Below are positions 1 to 13,600 of a stretch of DNA of 64,000 bases, piece by piece. The stretch spans positions 33,694,329-33,758,328 of the forward strand of contig CM055113.1 in the NCBI GenBank assembly GCA_029204225.1, in the 5' to 3' direction. The notes below the pieces were generated by a model. It searched no databases, was not told the origin of the DNA, and saw only the letters and a program-made list of their open reading frames with translations. This DNA is from Diphasiastrum complanatum. Taxonomy: Eukaryota; Streptophyta; Lycopodiopsida; Lycopodiales; Lycopodiaceae. Within the stretch, counting starts at the first letter, position 1; every line of letters begins with the position of its first letter. The position numbers and the translations under genes are program-made.

Positions 1-509
1 AGCTCAAAAGTAGAAAGACAAAGATCATGACCTGTCTATTCTGCCCCATTGCTAACAAATCAACCCGAGTCCATGATCTATTGTCAAAGATTTGAAATAA
101 CCACAACTTACAACCAAGGAAAATACTTTCTCAAACAAATAGGCACTAGGTAGTAGGTATGTATAATGTTTCAACTGCCAATATCAAATTTCAATCGCTT
201 CTAGCTCAAAAGACTAAGCCATTATGAGGGACGATCATCAAGGTAGGCTAATGGCCACCAGATCAGTTGTATTACGTGGAGTTGGATTGCCCTTTGACAA
301 AAAAAGACTATTAAACATAGTTCCATTGGAAAAGCACAACACCTTTTCCATCATGATGGCCAAAGAATCAGAATGTGAAGAACTAGTTGCCTGACTTCCA
401 ACAAGGGCCAGAAGATTCATCTCCTTTAGTGTTGATTTTAACAAACTACCACCTCACCACGTGATTCCATCAGTGTTTTGGACTCACAGTACAAAACCAC
501 AAGTAGGTC
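1..509. other. No gene recognised; left flank of a gypsy element
   Basis: This stretch holds only short open frames without recognisable motifs. The longest, on the minus strand at 238-444, has no family resemblance that I can name. It is ordinary A+T-rich DNA that ends where the LTR of the neighbouring gypsy element begins. Confidence 0.5.
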
Positions 510-957
510 TGTTATGTACCATAAGAGTACGCTCTTAAGTGACGGCCTCGGCGTTATCGACATGTTTCAATGCCACACGTCACCATCCTAGGTGGTCACA
601 TGTCACCGGCAGGACCGTGCTTGATGGGACCCACTATGCTATGCCTATATAGTGGTGGGGCTTCCCTTTTGCCATTCACTCAATCTACCCAGGAGTTGGA
701 GAATGGAGAGAACGTGTAGTAGCCAGGATGTATCTCCAAGCCAAGAGATGTATGCTAGGGAGAGCCGAGGGCAATGGCTGGTGGTATGGGACGTCAGTTA
801 TCGTCGAAGGCTTGACTGGGCACGATGGTGTCGGTAACTCCAGTGCATGGGGGTGGGTCGGGAGTGACCCTACGGATGGGCGGATACTGTGTGTTGTCAC
901 TTGTATGGAGTCTGTGTCAACCTTCAAAGTAATTGGAGATCTAAGGGAGTTGTGACA
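510..957 (+). repeat. 5' LTR of Ty3/gypsy element A
   Basis: The segment begins TGTTATG and ends GTGACA, so it has the usual TG...CA LTR ends. A primer-binding site follows two bases later. A CTATATAG motif near 644 could be the TATA box of the LTR promoter. Two other stretches in the window, 17828-18256 and 40466-40856 (both on the minus strand), share its middle part, including the GCCATTCACTC and CAGGATGTAT blocks. This supports the LTR reading and shows that a family of related LTRs is present. Confidence 0.75.
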
Positions 958-959
958 GT

Positions 960-971
960 TGGTATCAGAGC
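960..971 (+). other. Primer-binding site of gypsy element A
   Basis: TGGTATCAGAGC is the standard plant retrotransposon primer site, complementary to the 3' end of initiator methionine tRNA. Its position just inside the CA end of the LTR fixes both the LTR boundary and the element's plus orientation. Confidence 0.85.
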
Positions 972-2744
972 CGCCGATTTCTTTGTTAGGTGCACTCGTT
1001 TCTTTGTAGCTTTTGCGGTTTTTTATTCTCTTGAAAATGTGGCTGATTTGTGGATGATTCTTGAATCAGTTGTGTGTTTGCTAAAAAGTAAATTATGTAG
1101 CTAGTTCAAACTTGTTTACTTTTTCAACAATAGTCTTCCTCATTTAAACCTTTAAACCTGAAAAGTTTAAAGTTCTTATGGTTGTTTGAAAGAAAAATGG
1201 GACTCTTGTTAAGTTTTCATTAAACATGAGTCTTGCATAAATAATCGTTTAAAGAAATCTGCTTTTAGAATAAGCAATTCTTCAAGTTAGAGTTGGCCTT
1301 GTTTTTATAACCCCCCCCCTCCCCAAAACCCCCCCCAAAAAAAACAGATCCTTTTTTAATTTTATTTTAACAAAAAATTGAGAGACAAAACTCACCCATC
1401 GCGCGCCAACAACGCTCGGCCGTGAGCACCAGCGCTGCTGCTTCGGGCGTTGGACCCGCAGGGGGGGTGTTGTATACTTGTAGCTGTGCCTTCCTGATGT
1501 TTGCCTGGCACGAGGATGCGTGGGAGGGCAGTGCGCCTCCCTAGCCCACTTCCTCTAGAATTCTTTTTCTTACAACCTTAAACTTTAAACCTCAAGTTTA
1601 AAACTCTAAGTTAATGGTTATTCTTTTTACAAGAAGGAAAGAACTAAGCCTATTCTTCTTAGGCTTTATTGAACTTTGACATATCCTGGATCCTGTCCTT
1701 TGGTGCTTTGGTGCTCGTACTTCGTCCTCCTCCCTCTGAATGCTTGCAATGGGAGTGAGATATGTGGAAGGGAGAGGAAAGGAGTGGGGCCAAAACCCAG
1801 TTTTATAAAACTTTGGGTTCCATGTGCCATGTGGCAGGCCCTTGGGCCTCCACACTGAACCAAAGTTCTAGAAGGGACAAATGGGGCCTTTCTTGGGCCT
1901 ACTTGTCCTTTTTGCATGGAAAGAGAGAAAGGAGTTTGGAGGAGGGGGGTAAAGGAACGTACGTTCACTTTCCCTCACCCCACTTTTCCAAGTCTCAAGT
2001 TGAAATTTCTTTGGCTCAAGATTGTGCATTTTCCTGTTTCTTGAGCTATATTTCACAGTTTTTAATGGTTTTTACACCGTTGCTCTCCTTCTTCCCTCTA
2101 GTTTTTTGCTACAACTCTCGTTTTCTATGGACTCTCCTATGGAGGCAACCCGAGCTCCAGGACAAGCTTCGGCCGATATGCAGGAATTGGTGCGTGCCAT
2201 CAATCTGCTTCAAAAATAGATCATTGACATGCAGTCAAAACATGAAAGGGCAGAGGCAAAGATGAAGGCCATGTCGCAATCTTCACAAGCCCTTGAACCC
2301 AATGTTTACTCCGGAATTTTTTACAGGAGAAAAGAAGGACAGGCACCAAGACGTCGTCTTGAGGTGCCTAGATCGATGGACTTCCCACTTTTCCACGCAC
2401 AATCTGCCAGACAGCTCTAGGATTGCTATGGCCATCATGTTCCTACGCAGGAAAGCTATTATTGCTGGCAGGATATCAAAGAGCGAGCTACAAACCACTT
2501 GCCACCACACCAAGTGACCACAAGTATGTGGTTAGGATGGCGACAGGTGGGGAGCAACAAGTCTAGAACTAGTTTGTCCCTCGCTTACTGTTGAAGATTC
2601 ACGGCTATGTAGGTAGTTTGTCATTTCATATCATAAATCGTGATAAGGTAGATTTAATCCTAGGTAAAGAGTGATTTTACGCTAGGAATGAGTCATTAAA
2701 GAAGGATTATGTAACTCATAGTTTATCCTTTTTATAATGGCTCA

Positions 2745-5590
2745 ATGGTCCATCTTAAAGGCGACGTGCCTAACCTACCTTTTGTAACTGCTCATGAAGC
2801 GAATCAATGTTTGTTGGATTCTGAATATCATTCATATTTATGTTATCTGAAAGATGAATGCTACATGGGTGCTTTTGTTACTCAGAATTTCAATATTGAT
2901 GTATCGTCTTTTCCTAAAACTTTGTCTTTTTTATATGCTAATTTAGAATCTACACCTGAAGGTAAAATCTGCAAAAGACTTGGGGAGGAGTACAGTGATA
3001 TATTCCTTGAGCAGTTGCCTAAGGGTCACATAGATCTACTTCCCAACAACTCTCCTATATCGTTATTTCCTCACAGAATGAGCTCAAAGGAAGAAGATAA
3101 AGTTGCTAGGCACCTATAGGAGTTATTACGTTTGAGCCATATTCCCTTGGGGAGCTCCTGTGTTATTAACCGACGAAAAAAGACGGCAGTATATGTCTTT
3201 GCGTCGACTATAAGAAGCTTAATAAAATGACCATTAAGAACCGTTATCCCTTACCTCAGATGGATGATCTAATGGACCGATGGAATGGTGCTAAGCATTT
3301 CACCAAATTGGACCTTAGATCGGGGTACCATCAAATTAAAATCCATGAGGAGGATGTCTCCAAAACTGGTTTTCGTTCTAGGTATGGCCATTACGAATTT
3401 TGAGTTTTACCATTTGGTCTAACTAATGCCCCGACGACCTTTCAACAGTTGATGAACGATATTGTTTGTCCTTATCTGGGAAAGTTTCTGGTGGTATTTT
3501 TCTACGACATTCTCATTTATAGTAAGACTCTTGAGGAGCATGAAGTGCATTTGCGTACAGTCTTATATATTTTAAGGCAGGCAAAGCTCTATGCTAAGGA
3601 ATCTAAGTGTGAGTATTTTTAAACAAAACTCAAGTACTTGGGACATCTCAATTCCGATCGAGGTCTTGACATCGATTATGATAAAGTCCAAAAAGTTCGT
3701 GATTGGCCTATTCTGAAAACCATAAGGGAAGTAAAATCTTTTTTAGGCTTCACAAGTTTTTTCCATAAGTTGATTAAAGACTATGCTTTAATTGCATTAC
3801 CTTTAACGAACATTCTTAAGGGAGTGAAAAAAGCCAAAAGGAAAACTAAAAAGGGTAATAAAAAGAAAGCCAGAATACGTTCTAAAATCAGTCCACCTGT
3901 TATATGCACCGATGAATTGAATCAAAGCTTTGAGGCTTTGAAGTTATTAGTGTCTACAAATGCTAGTCACTATGCGGTGGGTGCAGTCCTTTACCAGGAT
4001 GGTAGACCAGTGGCTTTCGAAACCAAGAAGTTTGACCCAGCTCAAAGTAGATATTCTACTTATGAGAAGGAACTTTTTGTTGTCATCCATGCATTAAAGA
4101 TCTAAGACATTATTTGTACAAATCTAAATTCATGGTTATGACGTATCACGAACCTCTTAAGTTTATTTGTGATGCCTCGGACCTTAGGGGTTGTAAGGCC
4201 CATTGGTCGGAACTCATTCAAGAGTTCGATTATTTGACATTAAGTACCGTCAAGGTACGTCCAATTGTGTCGCTGATGCTTTGAGCCAGATTGGAGAGGT
4301 TGATCAGTTATGGTTTACTAAGTCCCAATCCAAGTTGTGTCTTTCTCTACGATACCTTTGTCGGACCGATGAGTTTTTTGGTCGCATTTGGCAAGAAGTC
4401 CTGGCAGAAAGCTCTACGTTAAGAGATAATCTTGGAAAGCAGGATTCCAAGAAGTCTCGCGAAGAGAAGATACTTGTTGATTATTCCATTAGAAATGCTT
4501 TACTTTCCGTAGAAGAAAAGTGTGTGTGCCAGACATCATGGACATTAGGACCTAAATCCTGCACGAGTGTCACGATTGCCCCAGTGCGGGACATCATGGT
4601 ATACAGAGAACGCTTGACCTTGTTAAAAGAGAATTTTATTGGGCAAAGATGAAAGGTCATGTGGAGACATGCATTCAAAAGTGTGAGCAATGCCAAGTCA
4701 ATAAAGTGGAAAGACTCAAAGCGGCCGGTCTGTTACATCCATTGGAAATTCCCAATAAGAAGTGGGAAAGTATTTCGATGGACTTTGTGATCGGACTTCC
4801 CGAGTCAAGGAAGGGTCATGATGCCATTTGGGTAGTAGTTGACAGGCTAACCAAAATGACGCAGTTTATTCCAACAAACACTACCGTCAAAGCTTCGAAA
4901 CTTGCACAACTCTTCGTTGAAAAGTTGCTCAGGTTGTATGGATTGCAGAACAATATTGTTAGTGATCGTGACTCTAAGTTCACTGGAAGTCCTGGCAGGC
5001 AGTCTTTGAAACCGGAAACTACCTTAAGTCTCTTGTCTTCGGATCACCCAAAATCCGATGGGTAGACCGAACGTGTCAACCAGTCAATGTAAAATATGCT
5101 TCGAGCATATGTTTGACAATAGTCAAATTGGGAAAAGTACCTCCCAATGGTTGACTTCACATACAATAGTATGAAGCATTCCGCCACCGGATTTAGTCCT
5201 TTATGCTTTTGTAAGGTTTTCAGCCCCGTTCCCCTATCTCCGTTGGACTCAAAGGTCTCAAGGTACAAGCTGTAACTGATTTCTTGTATGATATGCAGAA
5301 ACTGTTGTAGGTGGCTAAGGAAACATTAGATCTGCTCAGGATTGAGCCCAATTCTATGCTAACCGAAGCCGCTCTCCTCAAGTGTTCGAGATCAGTGATT
5401 GGGTGTATCTTAGAATCCCAAAAAATTCTAAAGTCCTTCGAACAGGGAAAATGCCCCAAGCTATCCCCACGTTACAGCAGCTCCTTTAAGATTATAAATA
5501 AGATTAATTGGTCCGCTTATCGACTAGAACTTCCCTCTGGAACTACGGTTCATCCTGTATTCCACGTGAATCGTTTAAAGGAATGACTTG
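2745..5590 (+). pseudogene. Pol remnant of gypsy element A (RT, RNase H, integrase)
   Basis: The first part (2745-3119) resembles the linker between protease and RT in plant gypsy polyproteins. RT motifs are read around 3170-3640, including [11 protein letters not shown] and LPFGLTNAP; the usual YVDD-type site is visible as a related FYDI form. RNase H follows with ALPLTNIL and FETKKFDPAQSRYSTYEKEL near 3790-4080. Integrase is recognised from MDFVIGLPES near 4780 and VVDRLTKMTQFIP near 4840. The end carries VHPVFHVNRLKE near 5550, the standard junction before a chromodomain. It is clearly non-functional, with numerous breaks. Confidence 0.85.
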
Positions 5591-5760
5591 GTGGAAAAGA
5601 CAACCTTATTCCAGGAGATGATCTAGTGTTATTGGAGGATTGGACTTCCTTTGTACCCCACGAGCCTGACATGATTATGTATACCCGACATCATTAGCTG
5701 AAAAATTGTCTGATTTTTTGACGTCTGATTCATTGGAAAGGTAAGTCAGATGACACCAAA

Positions 5761-7158
5761 AAAAGGGGGTTCAATCAAATGTTCTGAACACAACATTAGA
5801 AATTTGGAACCCATGCCGGTATGTGCTTTCTGCACGTGTTTAGCAGGCAGGATCCTTCTAGGATGCTGCAACTTTAAGTATGCTAACATCATTTTTCATG
5901 CCTTAAACTTGGTGAGAAAACACAATTGTAGGCTGCAGCTTTTATTCTTGTCACCTCAAGCAAAGAGTAATTTTCACTCTCCTATTTCTTTGCACATAAG
6001 GGAGTACCGCACTGTGCCGGCTGAACTAGGATGATTTTGCTGCATGCATGATTTACTGAGAGGTCAACCTATATGACATATACATCCCGTTACCAGATTA
6101 TGAACAAGCCTTTGTGGACATAATATTGTGCACTCTCTGCATTCCTAATGGGTAGTTTGGGCAGCAGAGCAGATTAGGCAGACTTAATCCTGAAATGCCC
6201 TAGAACACTCTAAAACATTGACTACAGCTTAGAAATGCTGTATAATGGACTAAAGTGCCTTGAAACACCGAGTGCAGGCAGAAAATGGCTAGAATAGGGC
6301 TGAAAACGGCTGGAAAATTTTCAATAAACGTTTTTGGCCACCCTGGCCTCTGCAAACATTTAAGGGGCATTTTCTGGCAACTATTCGTTGGATACAACTT
6401 AAGGTTAGATCTGACATCAATCCCACCAAAAGAAGAAAACTTCTGCATTCACCGAGACCCTTATGCTAGTTAGCAGAAAAACAAGCATCACGTTGAGCAG
6501 GACCATAAAACATCTATTGTGCCCACCTTGAGAATCATTTTCTGTTGTATATATCAGTCATTGATAGGTGATCTGAGATCATGAATCATCTCACAAACTA
6601 GCACTTGTAACAACAAATATTTTCAATGACACCACTGACAAGATCTAACAACTCAAAAGGATAATAACAATTGACAACAGAGAGAAGCTCAACTTGAGAA
6701 ATGCTCGGAGCTATAGGCAAATGGCAATGCTGTGATCTTGAGATTTGACAAACTTGATAACATGCATGCTCTCATGTTGACATTTGGCTAGCTTGGTACA
6801 CATTGACACTTGATTTTCATTTTCTTTGCATTGAAATGACAAATTCCCAAAAACTAGCTTCATGAAATCTTTATTTGAAACTCATATTACATGCACAACC
6901 GCAAAAAATCACAGAATTGATTATAATTCTAAACAACTCAAAATTAAGAAATGCAAACAAGTCAAATCTTCTTTTAAAGCTTATGCTGCAGTGCAGTTAC
7001 TAAGGGCCCTGCCTTATAAGCCTTCATCAGACATCTCTTCACCAAGAAACTCTTCCATGTAAAGAAAAAAAACTGAAAGCCTCAAATATAGAGAACAGCA
7101 TGAAGAAGTTCAATACTGAAAACCTTCGGCACTATATTTCGAAAGAGCCTTTCTCTAC
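5761..7158. other. Intergenic or 3' flank of the CEP120-like gene; no gene recognised
   Basis: Between the gypsy remnant and the CEP120-like gene I see no protein or RNA gene. Open frames here are short, and nothing in them resembles a known family. A short minus-strand frame at 7019-7066, ending EEMSDEGL, is open but unsupported. The 3' untranslated region of the CEP120-like gene probably lies here. Confidence 0.4.
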
Positions 7159-7243
7159 TCAGTAATTGAACAAACCTATCACAACTGGCCCATCTACCTT
7201 GGCTGTATCATTTACGGGCTCCCAAATGAGTGATCCCCTTTCC
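7159..7243 (-). other. Possible terminal exon of the CEP120-like gene (weak)
   Basis: On the minus strand a T-rich tract ending TTTTTAG precedes an open frame that reads MERGSLIWEPVNDTAK, continues through VDGPVVIGLFNY and stops at 7159-7161. The peptide looks coding and the acceptor is good. However, the phase does not join directly to the last firm exon (ending at 7612), and the animal CEP120 C-terminus is not matched. It could be a terminal exon after a missed exon, or chance. Confidence 0.2.
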
Positions 7244-7611
7244 ATCCCTAAAAATTAAAACATCTTAATTCCATCGCTCACTCCAACAATACAACTTACT
7301 AAATTTAGAACTGCTAACCTGTAGCAAGACAGAAAAATAGTCAGCCCTAACTAGACTATACATGTTTCAAATGTGCAATCAGGGTTTCTAAACAGCTAGA
7401 CTCTTTTTGGCCAGTCATGTATCTGAGCATAATAGCAAATATATAGCAGATAGAAAACAAAGTAGAGCATCCTTGATTGATCCAACTTTGTAGTTTCTGA
7501 ATTTTTCCTGCTTTCACGTAACACTACCTATAAATTGTGGTGAACTCACATAAAAAAGGTCCATAAAATATATGTTGCAAGATTGATAGTTAGTCTTGGA
7601 ATACATCCCAC

Positions 7612-10600
7612 CTGTGCCTTGTACTCGTTCCGAGACTTTAAGGTTAATTCTGCTTTCCCTTGTAGATCATGGTACTGTTGCTTCAACAACATAATTTGTC
7701 CAGTGAGCTCTGCTTCTGACGAAGTTCTTTGTGTTGCTCTGTAGTCTGCAAACTCTCTTTCAATAGAAGTCAAAGTTGCATTTGCTATTCCCATCCGTTG
7801 TTCAAGAATTTCGTACTGCTCCTTGAGTGCAGCATATTTGCTGCCTTCAAGCTCCAGGCGATGTTCACACTCAGATTGTAGTCTCTTTACAGCAACCTGT
7901 AGATTAGAAACAAGGTCAACTGGAAAGTAGAAGATGAGTGCTAGCAAACAACATGGCATTGGGAACTGTCTCCAGCTTGGAAAGGGACAGAAGAGCTGCT
8001 GCTATCGTGCAGCAAACAAATGCACAAGAAATTAACTAAGACCAGATGTGTAGATACCCAGGAAGCCAATGTGCCTTTCTAGCTGGTATGCATGGAACAT
8101 TCAGCAGTGTCTTGTGAGCTCTGTCTTCAGAATTCAAATGAGTACAACAAAGCTCTTCAAGATGACAGAAACCTGTTTTGTACTTGTTATACTTCCACTT
8201 GAGACCATACAACAAACATCAAGAAAAGGCACTAAAGTTTATACACTTCTTTTCTGAGAATGATGAACAAAAGTTAATGAGCATTTGAAGACTCCTTCAC
8301 CAGCCATAGCTTGTAAAAGGACTCCAGTCAATTTTGATGATCCTCTACGATTCCTAGTAAAGCTACTAATAACCATCAAGCATGAATTTATTCAATCTCA
8401 AGTCAACAAACAAACTATAAAGAAACCCTGTTGGAAATGTTGAAAGATGTGAAGTCTAAGGAAACAAGCTGGCATTCATTTGATTGACATCAATTAGCTA
8501 CCAATTCACAGTTATGATAATCCAGTTATGCCTATCCATATTAAAATGAGTTAAAATTTGTTTGTCTTACTTGAGCATCTGCTGTACGTTGTGCATAATC
8601 ACGTTCCAAAGCATCTCTTCTCAAAGAAGCTTCTTCTTCAGCAAGGACAAGAGCTCTCTCCCGCTTTTCCAGAATTAAAAGCTTTGACCTGTTGTGTTTG
8701 CAAATATCAATATAGTTGCCGTTTTTCTTTTACTTTTTGAGTATACAACAAGTTTTAGCGATGCCCTGAATTAAGGCCACGTGTGGACATAGTCTTAACC
8801 AAAAAATAATTTCCTATTGTGAGAAATAAATACAATATAACAACCCAGGTGCTTCCCACCCTGTGCTAAAAACAAGATTTATTCTTAATCATGCATTGTC
8901 TGAAGTCGCTACATCATTCACCCAGAAAATTCAAATGAGAACATTTACACAGAAGCTTGGGTTTGTGCAACTGTAACAAGTATATACATCATGAAACACA
9001 TACCTGAGCTTTGATTCAATATTTGCGAGCTCCACTTGCATCTTGTCAACCGCAATAGTCCGCTCTTGTTCTCGTCTTTTCCACTCAGATTCAAGGGCTC
9101 CCAATCTTGCCACTTCCTTTTCCTTCAAATCAGCTCGCCATTTGACTTCTTCAGCACGACGCCACAGCTCAAATTCCCATGCTAATTCATATTCTGGGCG
9201 CCGTCGAAGTTCTTCCTCCTTATTTGTAGTGCTCTGAAGTTTTCCATAGCCATCTCTTCCCTCAGAAGAAATGTGTTGGACTTCAGGTTCAAAGTTTGAT
9301 TGGGCATCTAGGAGGTTTGCATCCTGCTCATCTGGAAAAACCCCTTCAGACTCTGCCTCTTTAAAACTCACGTTACCTTTCTCCGTTTGTACTCCAACAG
9401 CTTTAGAATTCATTGACTTACCGAAGTGATTCTTGAGGACTGTAAGTGACTCCTCTAGGCCTGCAAATTGAGTATTTGCTTTTCCACTATTTCCAAAGGT
9501 CTTTTGTGTTTTCTTATGTAAGCCAGGGACAGGGACTAACTCTTCTGCAGTGAGAATAACACGAATGGCGCCCACGAGAACCTACAGTTAAAAGTGACAA
9601 CGCAGAAAACGCATATGAAGTAAGTGCTGGCACAAGGGCCACTACCAAACAAACAGATATTCTCATAACTAGAGAATGTGTGTATAGATGAACCAGATAG
9701 CAAGATTGAATTATGGGGTTCAAGATTTATTTGATTCAAGTCAGGAACGAATCATTGGCAATTCTATTGCTATCTATGATGAATACTACACTTGTCAAAA
9801 TACACAGGCGACTTTTCCTAAAAGGTAAACCCGATGCTATTCCATACCTGCTCTTCTCTTCTAGCAAAGAATTGATTTCCAGATGTAAAAACTGGAGCAT
9901 AGCCATCAAGCCAAGGTTCCTGCATCAGAGGTGCCATGGGAATGTGTGCAACACCTACAACACTATCAGCTGCATACCTGCAAATAATGTGTCTTATAAC
10001 TCAAAGAAACCTCGTTCAGTAAATTTAATTAATAAGCATAGGAGTGCACCACCACAGAACTCAGAAAAATTCTACCCAGACCATCAAATAAGAAAAATAA
10101 GACAAGGTTTCCAAATTTACTTTGATTTGCAGTTTTTTAAACCCAAGATTCCCAAGTTCCAGATACTAGGTTATTGGCTTTTCTAGCATTGAGCAGGTTT
10201 GAAATTTGAACCAAGATTTATGTCAAATTCGAAAGTTCAAATGGTTTTTGAAGATTGGAATCAAGCTAAGTATTGAAAAACTAAAATTTATGTATAATAC
10301 AGCAAACATCACGTGTTTCTAGCATAAATTTCCCATAAGGCACCTAATGTTATCTCTAACACAATCCTAGCTTCCAAAAAGTATATAACATTGAACCTAC
10401 ATTTGAGAACTTATCTGAACAAAATTCAAATTCTAGCCAGGAGTAGAACAAAGATCGGAATTGCAAAGGTTCAATAACACTTTGAACCCAGATTTGATGT
10501 AAATATAATAGTATGACATAACATATCATAGTCTAAATTCTGATATATCTTCTCCTAAAACAGTGCCAAACTTGGTCAACAGTCAACATACTCCATTCAG

Positions 10601-13600
10601 TTAGTTTAGAAAACATGAAAAGGCAAATATGCATACTTTGTTCAACTGTCTACAAAAAGGGGCATAATTTCATTTTATTGCACATAAGCCAACTGGAAGG
10701 CATTCTTCAATCCTCATTCCCGCAGTTACGATCAGTTAACAACCTTAAGTGCCTACAATCATGTGTCACATGACAGCAATACACTTCGTAATCTCTCAAT
10801 TCTTGAAATACTAGAAATGGCAACATATCTGCTTTCTGCTTTCTATAGTTATATGCTTTTGAAGATTTTGAGTCTTTAACTCTATGATTGGACCATCAGA
10901 AGAAAACAAATAAGAACCACTACCAACTTCAGCTCTATGGCATGTTTCAGCTTCTTTGCTCCAAACAAATTCATGCAACTTTAAGACATAAAAAGAGTTT
11001 CTTGGTTGGCTAAAACTAGCCTGCTCGGGGGAATGAATTTGTGATGCAGTTAGCACTTCAAAACTACGGTTTCAACCAGCTTTTTTTATGTCATAATTGC
11101 TGTGTCTATGTGGACGCTGATCCTTCCTTGCAAGCCAATGTTTGTGCCTTTTGGACACCAAAACCTCTTGTATTTCTGTTACCATGAGTCAAATACTTAA
11201 GACATTGAGGGGATACAAGTGGACATGTTGAAAGTAGAGGGAGGTGACTATTATCATCCTCAGGGTAATGTTTGACCAGCCTTACGAAAAGAATAACACA
11301 ACCATTGCAGACAAAGTAGATGGTAGTTCCTTTATGGAAAACAGAAATGATAATAAACTGACCAAAACTAACTACCCATCATAAAACTCAGACATGGCAA
11401 AGGATTGGGAAAAATAATGGAGAAGTACGGTAGAGGATGGCTGGAGTAAATCACACACTCTTTCACAAGCAAGGATTGTGAAGGATCCATGATGGATCAG
11501 TTGGTTACCTTGAGGGTCATCATTAAACTTGCTAAAATCAGCAAAACATGTTCCATTTTAAGAATGCATTTAATACAGTTTCTAAACAACATTCTTGGAT
11601 GTAAGTGGAATATGGGATGGTTTTACCACAGTCAAAGCTCAGGTAGGAATGGTCTCAGGTCAGGAGGTAGACAGGGCTATTGGAGTGAAAAAACACCATC
11701 AGCGCTCTCCCACACCCTTCCAAACCTATATGGGCAAGCTTAAGGAATGGAGGAGAAATGGAGGAGAAAAGCGTTCCCAAAATCATGACATATGCCATCA
11801 AATTTGGTCCTCTACAGAATCTAAGCCCAGTTTCTTGGAGAACACATATCAAAACCTACAACAAGACCTTGATGCCCTTCATGAACATGGCAGCACCTGG
11901 AATTATTGGTACCTTACACAGGACAATGTCTGATGCATGCTGGATGTTTCGAAATCCTTTCGAAACGGGATAACGACTGTGAAACTGCTAAGTCGATGTT
12001 TTAGATCGATTTCCACAGTTTTGGTGCATATCAAACGGAATTTGAAAATCCAAGTTGCGTAAAGTTTTGAAAAAACCATGGATGTTTTGGATTTGTTAAA
12101 TTTGTTGGTTATTGATTAAACAGAAATTGCTTATAAAGTGAATGACCTTACTGAGCCACATTGTCAACCTCCAGCCCCAACTCTGCAGCGATAGCCCTAA
12201 TGTGTGGGCTCAGTCAGCATAAATAGGCTTTTGACCCTTATGATTGATGATCAACTGTTTGCAGAGTAGCTTATGATCAGTTTGGATTAGCTTCATAAAA
12301 CATCATTTCAAAGAATCGTAATTTTATCCCTTTGAATCGATTCATAATAAAAACCATGGAGTATTTTTCTTTTTCCTTTTTTGGGCATTTCGACCTTTCC
12401 AAACCTTTTTTCTTAAAACTGAAATCAAGCTGTAACTGCTCGATTCAAGAATCGGAAAAAAATAGACTCGATTCAAATTCATTTGGAATTATTCTTTACC
12501 GTACATTCAACTTATTATTAGCAGAAGATTATCGGTTTGCATCAGTCTTTCATCATTTATCAGTGTTCTATGCTTAACCATTTTACATATTCTGCTATTC
12601 TTTGTATCATGTGAATGTTCTCTGTGTTCTGTGATGTCTAGCTGGTTGTCATCGCATGCATCACGATAGATCATGCTGCAATACAAACATTCAATGCATG
12701 ACAAACTTAGAGTTTCCATATTTACAATTGCCATAGACAAAGGTCAAACTGAAATGTTGCAGCCTACGCAGTCTTTGAATTAAAAGCTTTTGATCAAACA
12801 GAAAAATACGAACTAAGAAGGCATCACAACTTTCCTGAAAAATATGTGGACTGTGTGAAGATGAGTAAGAACACTTGCATTAAGTATCATATGCAAGTAA
12901 CAGAAAACAGAAACTGTAATCAGACTGAGGATGACAAAAGCATAAGCAAACTTATATAAAGCATTTTTAGCTTCTGTCTTCACTGGCATACAGCAATGAT
13001 ATGACAAGTGAATTAAGAACAATGAGGGAAATGTTTACCTGTCACGATGCAGCACTTGAGCCACAAGTTGAGGGTCCTGGGAAAGAGTGGCAGCTAAGCC
13101 AGCAACTGAAGCAGGTAACTCCAAAGCAACATAGCTGAAAGCAGCAGCGCACCATCCACTGATCAGCATAGCCCCATCTGTACATCATCCAAAGCCAAAT
13201 GAACTCCATCAAAAATCTATATCTTCAATATGAGAATCCTACTTCAGAATGGAAGACTGTCTATGAGAATTTATATCCAAAAAGCTTCACCACAGAGTGA
13301 TGCAATCTATAGATCATAACTCCTAAAACTCCAGCCAGAAAGACACACCTAAACAGTAGCAGGAAATGTATCCAATTAAAAAAATTTAAAAGGAGAATTG
13401 GACATTGCTTCAAAATAAAAAATCAAAACTTAATGCACAATATTCATCCCGGTATACAAACTGGATAAAGTCGAATATGAGGTGATAATCAAAACACGTG
13501 TGAATATGATTTGTTGTGCTTCTTGTAATCAAAGCTATACATTGCAGACCATCAACTCTGCTGAAAGACATCTCTGAGTAATTCCCCACATATAAGAGGC

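Larger units (their letters stand above)
510..5760 (+). mobile_element. Ty3/gypsy chromovirus-like LTR retrotransposon (element A), broken
   Basis: The element runs from a 5' LTR and tRNA-Met primer site, through an untranslated leader containing a C-rich tract near 1310, to gag and pol remnants. Gag-like sequence lies around 2130-2520. Pol order is protease linker, reverse transcriptase, RNase H, integrase, then a short chromodomain-like remnant (WKGK) near 5740. This order (RT-RH-INT) marks Ty3/gypsy, and the terminal chromodomain points to the chromovirus branch. No 3' LTR is recognised after 5760, so the right end appears lost. The copy is a fossil with many breaks, well over five, and looks old. 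Confidence 0.8.

Noticed and set aside
960-971. Part of a tRNA gene
   Set aside because: Only the 12-base primer-site complement is present, at an LTR edge; no tRNA fold was found here or elsewhere in the window.
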